In this document: positions 10,900-22,051 of the stretch, piece by piece
Layout of the letters: every line of letters begins with the position of its first letter
Position numbering within the stretch: the first letter of the stretch is position 1
Assembly (NCBI GenBank): GCA_028274465.1
Contig: CM051456.1
Location: 16,395,745-16,459,744 of the forward strand
From: Plantago ovata
Lineage: Eukaryota > Streptophyta > Magnoliopsida > Lamiales > Plantaginaceae
Reading direction: 5' to 3'
DNA: 64,000 bases
Notes under the pieces: generated by a model
What the model was told of the DNA's origin: nothing
Database searches by the model: none
The model's input: only the letters and a program-made list of their open reading frames with translations
Position numbers and translations under genes: made by a program

Positions 10900-12518
10900 T
10901 ACAGATTTGATTCATGATTCAAGTGTACAATAATATTTATTTTATTTTACTAGGCTGATTTCACACACTATATTTGTGGCTGTTTGTTTGGTTGAATGAG
11001 TCAAGTACTCAACTCTAAGCTCGATCTTGTATGGAGCACTCTTTACGGGGGGAATTGAATAATTCTCTAAATTCAAATTTGATGCCAAAGCTTAAAATAT
11101 CGATTCAGATTTGCTAAGAATTCAAGTCTCCTAGTATATAACTTCAATTCAAAATAGAATAGATTTTTAAAAATTGAACTTTCGGGTAAAGAAGGTTCTA
11201 ATTAACTTCTAACAAATAGTACTAGGCTAAAATACATAACTGCAAATTTTATTTATTTATAACCTTGATTAATTACAATCAATTTATACCACAAACAAAT
11301 CAATATTTAAATTTTATATTCTCGTTTATGATCTGAATCTCACAGTAAGTAGCCTGCACATCACACTTATGAAACCAACAAGAAGTTCCGCACCAGCAAT
11401 TTCGTCTTTTTGGATACTTTACACTTATTGGTGGCCGGGTTGTGCTCGATGAACTACCCTAAAGACTTTTGTTGAGCCCGATATATATGAAATTCGACTG
11501 TTTGATTAGGTTTGACATTTCAACAAGCTGGACACAAGCTCTCGGACAAGGCTGGGCGGAGAGAGTTACTTTATTGTTCTTGAGTGCACTATTTTGTGCC
11601 CTTCTTCAGTAGTGTTGAGTCGTATGTCTCTTAGTCCTACTCAGTACTCACTCACTCGGGCATCGCGGACGGCCCAAGGTTGGTCCTACAGAAATAGCTA
11701 GTCTTTAGTTCGTATTAGAACACTTATAGGGCATATTTTAATATCATCCGACGACACCAACTTGGCCCAGATTAGGAGTACTGTGCTAGGAAAAAAAAAA
11801 TGGACAAGGCATATAAGACAGGAATTAGACAAGTTTTCGGATATTTCTATGCACTGTAGAAACTGTTAGGTTGGAAATTTTAATGAAATAAATGAGCTTT
11901 CAATTCGTTCGACGTTCGATGTATTGAACATATACTCATATGTGCACAACACCTTGGAAAAAGATTTTCATGATCGTGCATTTCCGCTTGTTTAAATAAA
12001 TGTCAGTAAAACGTTAAGTAAAATCCCTTGAGAAATACTCCAATAATAAATTGATAAGAATTAGATTCATTTTCTCCAATTAATAAACATCGCAATGCAT
12101 TTGATACATATCTTCTTATATGCTATTCTATTTGCACTCAACCATTTTCAAATCAAGTTTGTTAAATTCAATTAGTGTAGTGCTCCTTAGTCGTCTAAGA
12201 ATAGTTTTAATTATCTTAGAAAACAATTTGACATTATTCTATAGTCAGTAACGCTCAAAAATATTGAGCACAAACCCTTGTATTGGGATCATTCAAGCCA
12301 AATTCCCCATCATGTTCGAGATCAAATCACAAAGCCCAAAACCGATACTCCCAAATCAAATCCCTAGGTAAGATAAAGATGGACAACTCAATAAGTTCCG
12401 AATGAATAGTTAGTGCCATCACTGGTAAAGATGGTCAAATAAGCAAGAAGTAAATAACTACCTACTGCCAATGTCAAGAGGAGTCTATGGAATTAACAAA
12501 TTGAAGAAGTTATGGAAG
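10900..12518. other. Intergenic, no gene seen
   Basis: Presumed promoter of the RBR gene at the left, then AT-rich sequence. 11380-11780 is more GC-balanced and may be a decayed retroelement fragment. No convincing ORF, RNA gene or terminal repeat was found. Confidence 0.5.
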
Positions 12519-12746
12519 TGTTAACTGTAAACCACTGAGTTGCTGTGAATAATATAAAATTCACCACACTGAGTGATATTGTATTGCAATATATTTATAG
12601 GTGTACAAGCTACATAGGATTAGTCATAATCTTAACGGAAAGCTATCTAGTCAAAGTAGTAGCTAATACAACAAACATTATCTTTTAGCTACTGGACCTA
12701 GTCTTTACTCGGTGGACGCAAGTCATCGCCGTTAGTTTCGGTAACA
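12519..12746 (-). repeat. 3' LTR of the copia element
   Basis: On the minus strand it starts TGTTACC at 12746 and ends GTTAACA at 12519, so it has the TG...CA ends of LTRs. A polypurine tract precedes it. Positions 12663-12746 are repeated without change at 16473-16556. The polyprotein frame runs about 60 bases into the LTR before stopping at 12685. Confidence 0.85.
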
Positions 12747-14494
12747 CCCCCCTCAAGCAAAGCGTGGGATTCGAGACGACGCAAAGCTTTGAGCGAAAAA
12801 CTTCAAACGGTGGTCGAGCAAGACTCTTTGTAAAAATATCAGCCACTTGCGAGTGGGACGGAATGAATTTGGTAGCAAGTCGACCCTCAGAAACAAGCTC
12901 GCGTACAAAATGATAATCAATATCGATATGCATTGCCCGTTTATGAGCCACAGGATTTTGTGTAAGAAAAAGAGCACTCTTATTATCACAATATATAACG
13001 GGAACTGCTAACAAGGGAACATAAAGATCACGCAGCAAGTGAACAACCCAAAGAACCTCTGCAGCAGTATTTGCCAAAGCACGATATTCAGATTCGCAGC
13101 TGGACCGAGAGACAGTAGGTTGTTTCTTTGCACTCCAAGAAACCAAATTACCTCCAAGGAAAATAGAATAACCATAGGTGGAGCGCCGAGTATCTGGACA
13201 ACGAGCCCAATCAGCATCAGAGTAACTGAGGAGGGGCTGCGCGGAAGAACGAGTGAAGCGTAAACCATGGTCTAGTGTTCCTTTAACATAATGCAAGATA
13301 CGCTTGACAACCTGGAAGTATTCTACTGTCGGAGATTGCAAAAACTGACTAACTAAGTTAACGGCATAAGAAAGATCAGGACGAGTAATCGTCAAATACT
13401 GAAGTGCGCCAACAAGAGAACGGTAAAGGGTTGGGTCAGAGAATGGAGTGCCATCCAATATGAGGGACTGGTCAGCAACCATAGGAGTGGAAACAGGTTT
13501 GCGTTCCAACATTGAGGCACGAGAAAGAATATCTCGTGCATATTTAGCCTGTCCCAGAAAGATGCCATCAGTAGTATAATTAACTTCCAACCCCAGAAAA
13601 TAACTTAACTGGCCCAAATCCTTAACAGCAAATTCAGCATTGATGCGAGTTATAAGGCGTCGAATAAGAGATGCATCATTTCCAGTAAGGATCATATCAT
13701 CAACATAGACGAGAAGATATAAAATAGTTGAGTTTTGACAAAATACAAACAGAGAGGTATCAACTCTACTGCTTGTAAAACCCAAGCTGAGGAGAAAAGT
13801 ACTGAACCGTTGAAACCAGGCTCTAGGAGCCTGCTTAAGTCCGTACAACGCCTTCTTCAAACGACATACTTCCTCCGGAAACTTAATAGTTTTACACTTT
13901 GTTTTTGTTGACTTTTTTATGTCCGGTTTGACCTCAAAATAATCATAATTGATTACGAAAAAATTAATTTTAAAAGTTATATTATACGAATATAAGAAGT
14001 ATACTTTTATAATATAATTTTTTAAATTATTTTTTTCAACGATTTATTATTAGTTTGAGGTCAAACCGACATCGAAAAGTCAAAAAAAATAAAGTGTAAA
14101 ACTATAAAGTTTCCGGAGGAAGTACATGGTTTGGAAAACGAGAATCTGTATAACCTGGGGGCTGCTCCATGTAAACTGTCTCATTCAAAAAACCATGTAA
14201 AAATGCATTTTTGACATCAAGTTGGTGCATAATCCAATTCTGACTGACAGCAATAGACAAAACAATGCGGATAGTAGAGGCTTTTATAACCGGACTAAAG
14301 GTATCAGTAAAGTCAAAACCTGGAAGCTGGGTGAATCCCTGGGCAACGAGACGAGCTTTGTGCCTGTCAATGGAACCATCAGCTCGAAATTTAGTACGGA
14401 AAACCCATTTGGCTCCCACGACATTGGAATCGGGTGGTCGAGGTACTAACTCCCAAGTGTCATTGGAATGAAGAGCTTGGATTTCAGAATCCAT
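12685..14494 (-). pseudogene. Copia reverse transcriptase-RNase H, interrupted by a MITE
   Basis: 14125-14494 encodes the N-terminal RT region (WVFRTKFRADGSIDRHKARLV, LDVKNAFLHG). 12685-13868 continues with KKALYGLKQAPRAWF, the catalytic YVDDM motif, and RNase H motifs (ADWARCPDTRRSTYGY, SRSSCESEYRAL, ADIFTKSL). The two halves would be continuous but for the Stowaway insertion at 13869-14122, which introduces stops. Family assignment to Ty1/copia is firm from the order and motifs. Confidence 0.85.
13869..14122. mobile_element. Stowaway-like MITE inside the copia RT
   Basis: A 254-bp element with long inverted ends (CTTCCTCCGGAAACTT... at both sides in opposite orientation; inverted similarity extends about 70 bp) and TA dinucleotides immediately outside (13867-13868 and 14123-14124), as expected for Tc1/Mariner-derived Stowaway elements. 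It splits the RT gene. Confidence 0.9.
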
Positions 14495-14533
14495 AGCTTC
14501 GAGCCATTCTGGTCGCTTAGCAGCAGATTTATA

Positions 14534-15410
14534 TCATTTTGGTTCTTTGGTAACCAAGAGAGAGGATAAAAGACCATTAGACGATAAAGAAGCAAAATCA
14601 ACTGGATATTTAATATGAAAACTACCAGCTTTTGCCCGAGTCGTCATAGGATGGGAGGGCGGTGGAGGTGGATGGCGTGGCCGCCGACGAACTGGAGGAG
14701 GTGGTGAGGATGGTGACTGAGGTGGAGAATCCAGTGGAACAGGGGACAAAGGCGAGTCATGGTGTGAAGGAGATGAAGCCCGCAAAGGAGAAGATGGGGC
14801 CGACGGCAGCAATGGTGAGGTGTTGTTTGGGGGAAGAGGAGAGGCTGCAGCGGGATTAGGCAAAAGGGATGGACATAGGCTACAAGTTGTTGGGCCACAA
14901 TTTGATGGGCTTGGTGAAGAAGGGGCTGATGAGTAGCACTATTGGGATCAACAAAATTGCTGAACTCAAGGGAAAGTGTAGGCTGTTGGTGAGAGGGACG
15001 GTCACTATCAAAGGGAAATAAGGTTTCATCAAATTGTGCATGTCGAGTGATATACACACGATTCGTAGACTGATCGAGACAGCGAAATCCCTTGTGTGAT
15101 GAGCTGTAGCCTATGAAAATGCAAGGAGCACTACGGGGGCAAAATTTATTAGATACATAATCACGCAGACATGGATAGACCCGACAACCAAAGGGATGGA
15201 AATTTTCGTAATTGGGAGATACGCCAAATAATATCTCAAAAGGAGATGGATAGACCCGACAACCAAAGGGATGGAAATTTTCGTAATTGGGAGATACGCC
15301 AAATAATATCTCAAAAGGAGATTGGTCATCTAGAAGTGGGGAAGGCAAGCGATTAATGACATATGTTGATGTACTAAACGCTTCAACCCAATAAGCAGCC
15401 GGGACATGAG
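14534..15410 (-). pseudogene. Copia integrase C-terminal region with 75-bp tandem duplication
   Basis: The minus-strand reading shows ARSLFQSHVPAAYWVEAF, FGVSPNYENFHPFGCRVYP and CIFIGYSSSHKGFRC, typical of the region after the copia integrase core, then a Pro/Ser-rich linker toward RT. Positions 15171-15245 are repeated exactly at 15246-15320, duplicating 25 residues in frame. A frame change near 14860-14950 separates this part from the linker. The catalytic core lies outside this fragment and was lost at the inversion junction. Confidence 0.75.
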
Positions 15411-16472
15411 ATTGAAAAAGGGATCTCGCTCTGTTCGCGATTACGGTCGCCAATTTCAGAAAATTTGTGACCAGCTTGCGGCTATTGGCTGTCCGGTGGA
15501 TGAGACTGATAAGTCTCACTGGTTCCTTCGTGGTTTGGGGGCTCCGTTTGCCAGTTTTTCTGCGGCTCAACTGGTTGCTGCTTCTCTGCCGCCTTTTGAT
15601 ATCCTTCTCTCTAGTGCAGAAAGCTTTGATCTTTTTCAACAATCCTTGGAGCAGACTCCTGCGCAGCCTGTTGCCTTTGCTGCAAAACCGGCACGTTCGA
15701 CCGTCTATTCGTCTCCGAGAGGTCGTGGTCGTGGTGGTTACCATGGTCATGCCCGTAATGGTTCTGGTCGTGGTAATAACAATCATTACCGTGGCAATGA
15801 CCGGAATACTGGTCGACGTCGCACTCCTCACGGTCAAATCTGCCGCCACGATGGTCACTATGCAGATGCTTGTCCTGAACGCTACTCTCCCTCCGCCCAT
15901 ATGGCTCGTCTCTCTGCTCCTGATTGGTTCTTGGATACCGGTGCCAGCGCCCACATGACTCCAAATGTTGCCTCACTTGATGCGATCACACCTTACTCTG
16001 GTCATGAACGTGTTGTTGTTGGTAATGGTGCTCTCCTACCTATTTCACATGTTGGTTCACACACTATTAATGATTCTATATGCTTACTTGATGTTCTTGT
16101 GGTTCCTCATTTGACTAAGAACCTCCTGTATGTTTGTCAGCAAACTAACCTCTGATTATCCTATTAATGTCATTTTTTCTGATAATTCCTTTGCTATTCA
16201 GAATCGGATGACAGGAGACCTGTTGGCAAAAAGACGTCGTGAGCAGGGCCTTTACATTTTGGAGAAGGGACATTCTGCCCTCGTTCCTGCATTGCAATCT
16301 CGCAATTTAAAGAGTTCTTTTGATTTATGGCACTCTAGACTAGGCCACGTTTCATTTGATGTCATTTCCTTGTTAAGTAAAAAGGGTCACTTATCTGTAA
16401 CATCGTTGCTGCCCACACCGACACTATGTTCATCGTGTCAATTAGCAAAAAGCAAGCGATTGCCCTTCGTAT
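15411..16472 (+). pseudogene. Copia gag-protease-pre-integrase block, inverted orientation
   Basis: Plus-strand reading: gag (SVRDYGRQFQKICDQLAAIG), an Arg/Gly-rich stretch, a degenerate zinc knuckle (QICRHDGHYADAC, lacking the first Cys), the aspartic protease motif DTGASAHM, then, after a frameshift near 16130, the GAG-pre-integrase domain (LWHSRLGHVSFDVI, CSSCQLAKSKRLPF). It is the missing 5' half of the element but runs opposite to the RT half. The left junction falls near 15405-15430, where gag and integrase sequences overlap. Confidence 0.8.
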
Positions 16473-16556
16473 CTAATACAACAAACATTATCTTTTAGCT
16501 ACTGGACCTAGTCTTTACTCGGTGGACGCAAGTCATCGCCGTTAGTTTCGGTAACA

Positions 16557-16950
16557 GTTGCCAACTTGATTCATGTCCAAATATTGATTCAATAACTACC
16601 TATCTCTTGAATCAACGAATCAACTACCATAAAACCAAACTACTAGTATTAAAGTTAAATATTCAAATTAAAATTGAACAAAATTTAGTATTTAGAGTAG
16701 GATTTTATTTGTTACATCATGTTTGGTGTGCAATGCAACCCAATTTTTGGATAGGGAGTCAGCAATTATAGCCGCGGCAATTTTGAGACGAAACGAAGAA
16801 TTTAACAATTTAAAAACTACATCCAGATTACAAGTGCTAACATACAAGTACAACATCTCATCACTTGACTTGATCAGTTGAGTAGTGAATTTCCTTAAAT
16901 TTTTGTGCTGCCATTTGCGATGACTATTATATAATATTAAATCGCAGTAG
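16557..16950. other. Short spacer and 3' flank of the LEA-2 gene
   Basis: AT-rich; probably includes the 3' UTR of the minus-strand LEA-2 gene. No other feature seen. Confidence 0.5.
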
Positions 16951-17505
16951 CTATACGAACATGAGCTCCAACTGAGATTTATTCTCTTGATCAATGACAT
17001 CAAGATACACCGGATCAACAACCACGTGACTATCCACGTGCACCTTGAACTTGTGGTCCCACCCCCACATCACCTTCGCCTCGCCGCTTATGTCCACCGT
17101 CGAATCCAGCACCATCTCCCTCCGCCCCACGTCAGCCAAGAACTTCTTCCCCTGGTGAGCCAGCTGGGCCCCACTCAGCCTCGCCGGCAGCCGGAGCAGC
17201 TGGCACGACCTCGGCGGCTGGGATCCGGCTTGGACTGGCGCCGAGCCGAGCAAGGAGCCGGCGTAGTAGATTGAAAGCTCGGTGTCGGAGTAGTTGATTG
17301 GGACTGCGTTTGGGTTGGTGACGTGGACGGTGAGGACCATCTCGGCGTCCAGGACTGGGAAGTTGAGCTTGAAGGAAGTGAGGTCGATTGAGATGACGTG
17401 GAATGTTGGATCTTTGGGTTTTGATGAGATGGCTAGCGCCGCCGCTGTGGCGGCGGCGGCGCCGACCAGCGCTGAGCCCCAGCTGAAGTTCTTTTGTTTG
17501 CTCAT
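16951..17505 (-). CDS. LEA-2 (group 2 late embryogenesis abundant) domain protein
   Basis: A single-exon gene of 184 aa. The start chosen is the ATG at 17505 (MSKQKNFSWG); the frame stays open further upstream, but that part looks like UTR. Residues 9-27 form an Ala-rich hydrophobic segment that could anchor or target the protein. The rest is a LEA-2 beta-sandwich: DPTFHVISIDLTSFKLN, VHVTNPNAVPINYSDTELSIYY, GSLLGSAPVQAGSQPP. LEA-2 proteins include NDR1/HIN1-like and desiccation-related members; their biochemical role is mostly unclear. The clear N-P-N-x-x-P-I-x-Y motif supports the family call, while the exact subgroup is not resolved. Confidence 0.85.
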   Translation of the reverse strand: MSKQKNFSWGSALVGAAAATAAALAISSKPKDPTFHVISIDLTSFKLNFPVLDAEMVLTVHVTNPNAVPINYSDTELSIYYAGSLLGSAPVQAGSQPPRSCQLLRLPARLSGAQLAHQGKKFLADVGRREMVLDSTVDISGEAKVMWGWDHKFKVHVDSHVVVDPVYLDVIDQENKSQLELMFV

Positions 17506-18998
17506 TTTGCCTGTCTGTGACTGTGGATGATGGATAGGGAGACTTGGGAATTTTATTGGGGCTAGTGTGAAGTGACTGGACAAGAATGCCCTTTGTGGGA
17601 GCCGACAAGGGTAGTTTCGGACTTTCCGTCTACTGTTCTGGGCTTCTGGGATTGACAAATTATTGTGTTGGAATTTTAACTTCTTTCAGTAGTTTGGTTG
17701 TGGAAATATAAAAGACTACTGAAAAGAGTGTTGTACTGCTATAAAAATAGGTGACTGGAAATAAATGCAAAGAGGCATTAAAAGAAAGTTTAGTAATCAT
17801 GGCAGCGGCGTGTAAAATTGAAAGTGCGACTTATTGAGATTTTTGGACGGAATTTTAATTTGGTCGGAACTAGAGAAAACAAAGGAATATGGTCGGAGAG
17901 TCAACGCTTTTAATATTTCCTCATTATTCATGTTTTAAATAAAAATATTGGAGTTCTTTTTTTTTTAGCATAGTTGGCCTAGTAGTAGTACTATATTATG
18001 AAATCAACTCTTCAAGATTAACTTTAAGGTAATACATGTCTAAAATAAACATTGGTTCTTAACATTGTGAAATGTGAAGTTATTAATTTAACCATTTTAA
18101 CTATTTTATTAATTTTTCTTGTATCAATATAGTGAGTGGTTATTAGCGGGTCATAATATTATTTCTTTTCGGATTTTGAACGCACTCAGAATTGCACAAG
18201 AACGAGTTTGGTGGGAGAGATCTCGCAAAATCGAGAGAGAGAGAGTTCCTACTGGAACATAACTGAATTCATCCACAATGATGAATCAACATATAAACAA
18301 ATAAGACGAAATAATAAGAAATAATGCGGGTTGGACTTCCAAGGATGCAGTTGGAGTGTTGGACTATGTGGCTATCCTCATTTGGGTCGGAAGCGCCGCT
18401 TGACTGGGAGCGCTGATAGATCGTGTTGATTTTATGCATACCTAATTTCTAAATTCTAAAGTGTTAGTTGAGTACATTTAAAATAACCCATGTTAACAAA
18501 TTTTTAATGAAATCAAGTCACATGCTTTGATTAATACATTTGGATTAGTCAGTACTCACTACTCATTCGGTTTCCATAAATAACAAAAAATTAAATAAAT
18601 AAATAAGAAGGCTGCAAAGTGCAAAGTGCGAAAAATTTAGGGAGTCTCAACCATGTATTGTAATATTGTTAAAGGATTCTCTCGTCTCGGTGCTACATGC
18701 TCTTTCCCCTCCCTCACCGTAGCAGTGACAACTGACAATGAGCAGAGCAATCTTCTACTAATTTTCAGTTACTCGTAGTATTAAACTTTAAGAAACAAGA
18801 ACCACCATGTCAATTGTCAAGCTACACAAAAGTCATTCCATGAATCAATCTAACGTGACACGCCTTTGTTTGTGGATTGTGAATTTGTGATACTGGATCA
18901 TGCCCTGAGCCCAATATTGAATTTTCGCTACATGGAGCAAGTACTGATCCGGTCCATTTGAAGGTAGGGTCTACTTTGAATACTTTCATTCCAACCTA
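17506..18998. other. Promoter side of the LEA-2 gene and intergenic sequence
   Basis: The 5' flank of the LEA-2 gene lies at the left. A short GA run sits near 18230-18250. 18170-18430 is less AT-rich than its surroundings but shows no open frame. No gene seen. Confidence 0.5.
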
Positions 18999-19171
18999 GA
19001 GTCCTCCTTCTAGTTGTTGTCATTTTAGAAATTTCACACATACTCACACATACTAATGACTATCTATTACTAGTTTTGTATTTATAAAAATTATTCTCAA
19101 AATCCTAAAATGACAACTATTAATGTTATATCAAAATTTCTAAAAAGACAACTAAATAAGATAGGATGGAG
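18999..19171. mobile_element. Short Stowaway-like MITE
   Basis: Inverted ends: TCCTCCTTCTAGTTG...GTCATTTTAGAAATTT on the left and the opposite-strand CTCCATCC...AGTTGTCTTTTTAGAAATTT on the right, with TA flanks at 18997-18998 and 19172-19173. About 173 bp, no coding capacity. Confidence 0.55.
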
Positions 19172-19803
19172 TAGATTACACGGATGGATAGAACTATATG
19201 TATCCGATACAATATATAGGTACAGAAACATTAATTTTTAGAAAAAATAAGAATACGGTATGGTGTAAATATCAATGACTATTTTATTAAGAAAATTGTT
19301 TTGTTTACTACTTGTATGTATTAAAATGTACAATAAACTAACTTAATCAAAAGGTATATACTGACACATTGAAATAAAATAAAAAGTTATATAATTACAA
19401 TCATGACACTATTAACATTAAAACAAATATATTACACTATTTCCATCACAAGTCTGAAAATTACGAACAGAACCACAATCAACAAATAAACATTAATTGA
19501 GAGAATGATTGTGGTGGGAATGTCTATAAATCACATCGTTATTAGAATTAGTTTTATGCCTGTATTTCGTTCTTAATAATACCTTGACCCCAATTAATCA
19601 ACTTCATAAAAAATGATCCTCAATGTATTGGAAATGTCATATTAGTTGATTACTTAGGGCGCCATAGATTCGTTACGTAGATTTATTTTTATTTGTGCTT
19701 GATACTGTTATTTTTTATGTCGATTTGTGCTTGAATTTACATTCATCCCTCATTATTGAGACTTAGTTTTGAATTAGGTTTATACTGTGTTGCCAGATAT
19801 GTT

Positions 19804-20118
19804 ATGGAAATAAATCCGGCGGATTACGTTGTTGACCAGTATATGTACACGAAGCGATACCGACCGAGCGAAGCTGCCGATAGTGTTTTGTATATCAAAA
19901 AGAGATTTAACCGCTTTTTTCCCTTGGGTGACGGACTGCAAATTGAAGATCCATTAGGGGAAGTTTATCCGGTGTCAGTGATTCAAAGCACTGAAAAACG
20001 TCGTTACTTACAGGGCCACGGGCTTCAAAATTTCCTACGGCAAAATCAAATTGTCCAGGGATCTGACTTCAGTGTAAGCAAGGGACCGGAGGGGATCGTG
20101 CGCATCACGCGAATATAG
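19804..20118 (+). CDS. Unrecognised protein exon, possibly B3-like; source of the 27-28 kb inverted repeat
   Basis: An open frame of 104 codons from ATG 19804; a plausible splice acceptor (TGCCAG) lies at 19791-19796, so this may be a last exon whose upstream part was not found. The C-terminal half (FPLGDGLQIEDPLGEVYPV, RRYLQGHGLQNFL, QNQIVQGSDFSV) has the spacing of a B3-type DNA-binding domain (hydrophobic strand, D-x-x-G, aromatic or YPV strand, FL-xx-N, G-D), but this is a weak resemblance, not a firm family call. No introns interrupt it. About 295 bp (19707-20002) recur twice, in inverted orientation, at 27350-28026, which may bear on its regulation. Confidence 0.45.
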   Translation: MEINPADYVVDQYMYTKRYRPSEAADSVLYIKKRFNRFFPLGDGLQIEDPLGEVYPVSVIQSTEKRRYLQGHGLQNFLRQNQIVQGSDFSVSKGPEGIVRITRI

Positions 20119-20158
20119 TTCTCTCTCAAATTCATATACAATCCATTCCCCCAATATA

Positions 20159-20432
20159 CTCCCTCCGTCTTAGTGAGAAGCCTACGTTTGCTTTTTACAC
20201 GGTTTTTAATGAGAGGTTTTGTTTGATAGTGATTTATTAATATAGAATTGAATGTGGGCCAATATATAAATGATATGTGGTGGGGAAAATGATTAAAGTA
20301 AAGTGTGAAGGTGGAGATAAGGATTAAAGTAATATAAATGGTATGTGGGGTAGGTTCCAAAAATAGAAACGTAAAGAATTGATTGGGACGGCCCAAAAAG
20401 GAATACGTAAAGAAATGAGCGGGACAGATGAG
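20159..20432. mobile_element. Stowaway MITE downstream of the B3-like exon
   Basis: Begins CTCCCTCCGTCTTAG and ends with the inverted CTCATCTGTCCCGCTCATTT, with TA on both sides (20157-20158, 20433-20434). 274 bp, non-coding. Typical plant Stowaway. Confidence 0.8.
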
Positions 20433-20557
20433 TATCTAACAAGCCGCATTACATGTCAACCCAAAATCCGTCGTCGTCGTCGTTGTCGTCAGGAACTAGG
20501 AAAGGCAGTTGTGGAATTCCAACAAGCATAATTGAAAGAAAAAAGTAAATTCTATAT

Positions 20558-22022
20558 GCCAGCCGAACCCTAAATCCCTTTCCACCATTTCTTTAATCAA
20601 AATTCAAACAGGTTTAGTTTTCACTGATACTACTGCTGATAGTGCGCCATTCGTCTCTCCAGATAACCGATTGGTGAGTTTTCTGTAAAATCATCTGTAC
20701 ATTTTAGTTCGTTAAATTACGGCGATTATGAAAATCGTTACGTAACTATGCACAATGAATTGTTCCTGGTACATTACAAATAGAGAAAGTCTTTACAAGC
20801 TATAATGTTCAATAAAGGAAAAAATTGATCAAACCCTCCAACCTATACTACAAGTGAGACATTACCCCCTAACCTATTAAATTTGAGACTTAACCCCCTC
20901 ACCTATATAAATTGTTGCAACATACCCCCTATATAATATTTTACTATCAATTTAATATTTTCCATTCAATTTAATATTTTCCCTTTAATTAAATATTTCC
21001 GTTTGATTCCAAATTAATCATAATACCTACCGAAAAACTAATTTTGAAAATTATGATATGAAACTAAATGATTTTCACTTTTATAATATAATATAATATA
21101 AGTTCAAATATTATTTTTCCGGTATAATTAATGAAAATATTATGTTTTCACTTTTGTAATATAAATTGTATTGAAAAAAATAAGATTTGAACTTATATTA
21201 TATAAGTAAAATCTTATATTTTTATAATATAATTTTTAAAATTATTTTTCGATATGAATTTAGGATTAATTGGAGTAAAACTGACATATTAAATTGTAGG
21301 GAAAATATTAAATTGAATGAAAAATATTAAATTAAAGGGAAAATATTATATAGGGGGTATGTCGTAACACTTTGAATAGATGAGGGGGTTAAGTCTCAAA
21401 CTTAATAGGTTAGGGGGCAATGTCTCAATTGTATTAAAGTTCAGGGGGTTTGATCAATTTTATACTTCAATAAACGCAAACTCGACTCGTTCCCTCTAGC
21501 TAGCTTTGCTAGATACCTAGTAGATCCATAGCTCATAATGGTAAATTTTTACTTGTGAGATTTTCTAGTTAAAAAACAGGGATAGAATATTAAATAAGAA
21601 AGTAAAATATTGAAAAAGATAATAATAACCCATAATCCACCATGTAAAGAAGAAAAATTCAGCATCACTGCATCACCATCATCAAAATTCATCATCACCA
21701 TCATCAAGAAGGTGAAGAAAAATCGTCGTGTATGGCAACAAATCCCAATACAGTTGGATCCTCAGATTATTATTAGATACACATATACATACAAAAGAAG
21801 AAACTGACTAACTGTTTCGTTAATCTTCCATCCATCTGCAACAGAAAACTTGTACCCAATCCATCAAGAAATCTACTCTATTAAACAAACCCCATTCCAT
21901 TCATGATACCCACGACGTCTCTTCCTCCATTCTTTTACTTCCACTGACTCCACTACGCAACAATCCATTCCTGCCAGCCGAACCCTAAATCCCTTTCCAC
22001 CATTTCTTTAATCAAAATTCAA
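20558..22022 (+). repeat. 50-bp direct repeat of the RopGAP 5' leader
   Basis: Positions 20558-20607 and 21973-22022 are identical (starting GCCAGCCGAACCC). The right copy lies just before the RopGAP start codon. The left copy is followed by a possible splice donor (ATTG|GTGAGT near 20674), so it could be an older leader exon or an alternative first exon. A MULE-type foldback lies between the copies. Confidence 0.7.
20817..21465. mobile_element. Foldback MULE-type MITE
   Basis: The two halves are inverted copies of each other over some 200 bp (AAAATTGATCAAACCC at both outer ends, then words such as GAGACATTACCCCCTAACC and TACCCCCTATATAATATTTT). An identical 9-bp duplication TTCAATAAA flanks it (20808-20816, 21466-21474), which fits Mutator-type insertion. 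Non-coding, 649 bp. Confidence 0.85.
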
Positions 22023-22051
22023 TCTTTTATTATTGATTGATTCTTGTTGCC

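Larger units (their letters stand above)
12519..16556 (-). mobile_element. Ty1/copia LTR retrotransposon with an inverted gag-protease segment
   Basis: The left boundary is a 228-bp LTR (12519-12746). The right boundary is an 84-bp LTR fragment (16473-16556) identical to the outer part of the left LTR. Integrase C-terminus, RT and RNase H run on the minus strand (12685-15410), as expected for an element whose 3' LTR is on the left. Gag, protease and GAG-pre-integrase run on the plus strand (15411-16472), i.e. this block is inverted. The missing pieces (rest of the 5' LTR, start of gag, integrase catalytic core) map to the two inversion junctions. A polypurine tract (six G on the minus strand, 12747-12752) abuts the LTR. 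The element is also broken by a Stowaway MITE and frameshifts. No target duplication was found. Confidence 0.85.

Noticed and set aside
15611..15976. Minus-strand His/Asp-rich ORF
   Set aside because: Antisense of the Arg/Gly-rich gag region; no independent support.
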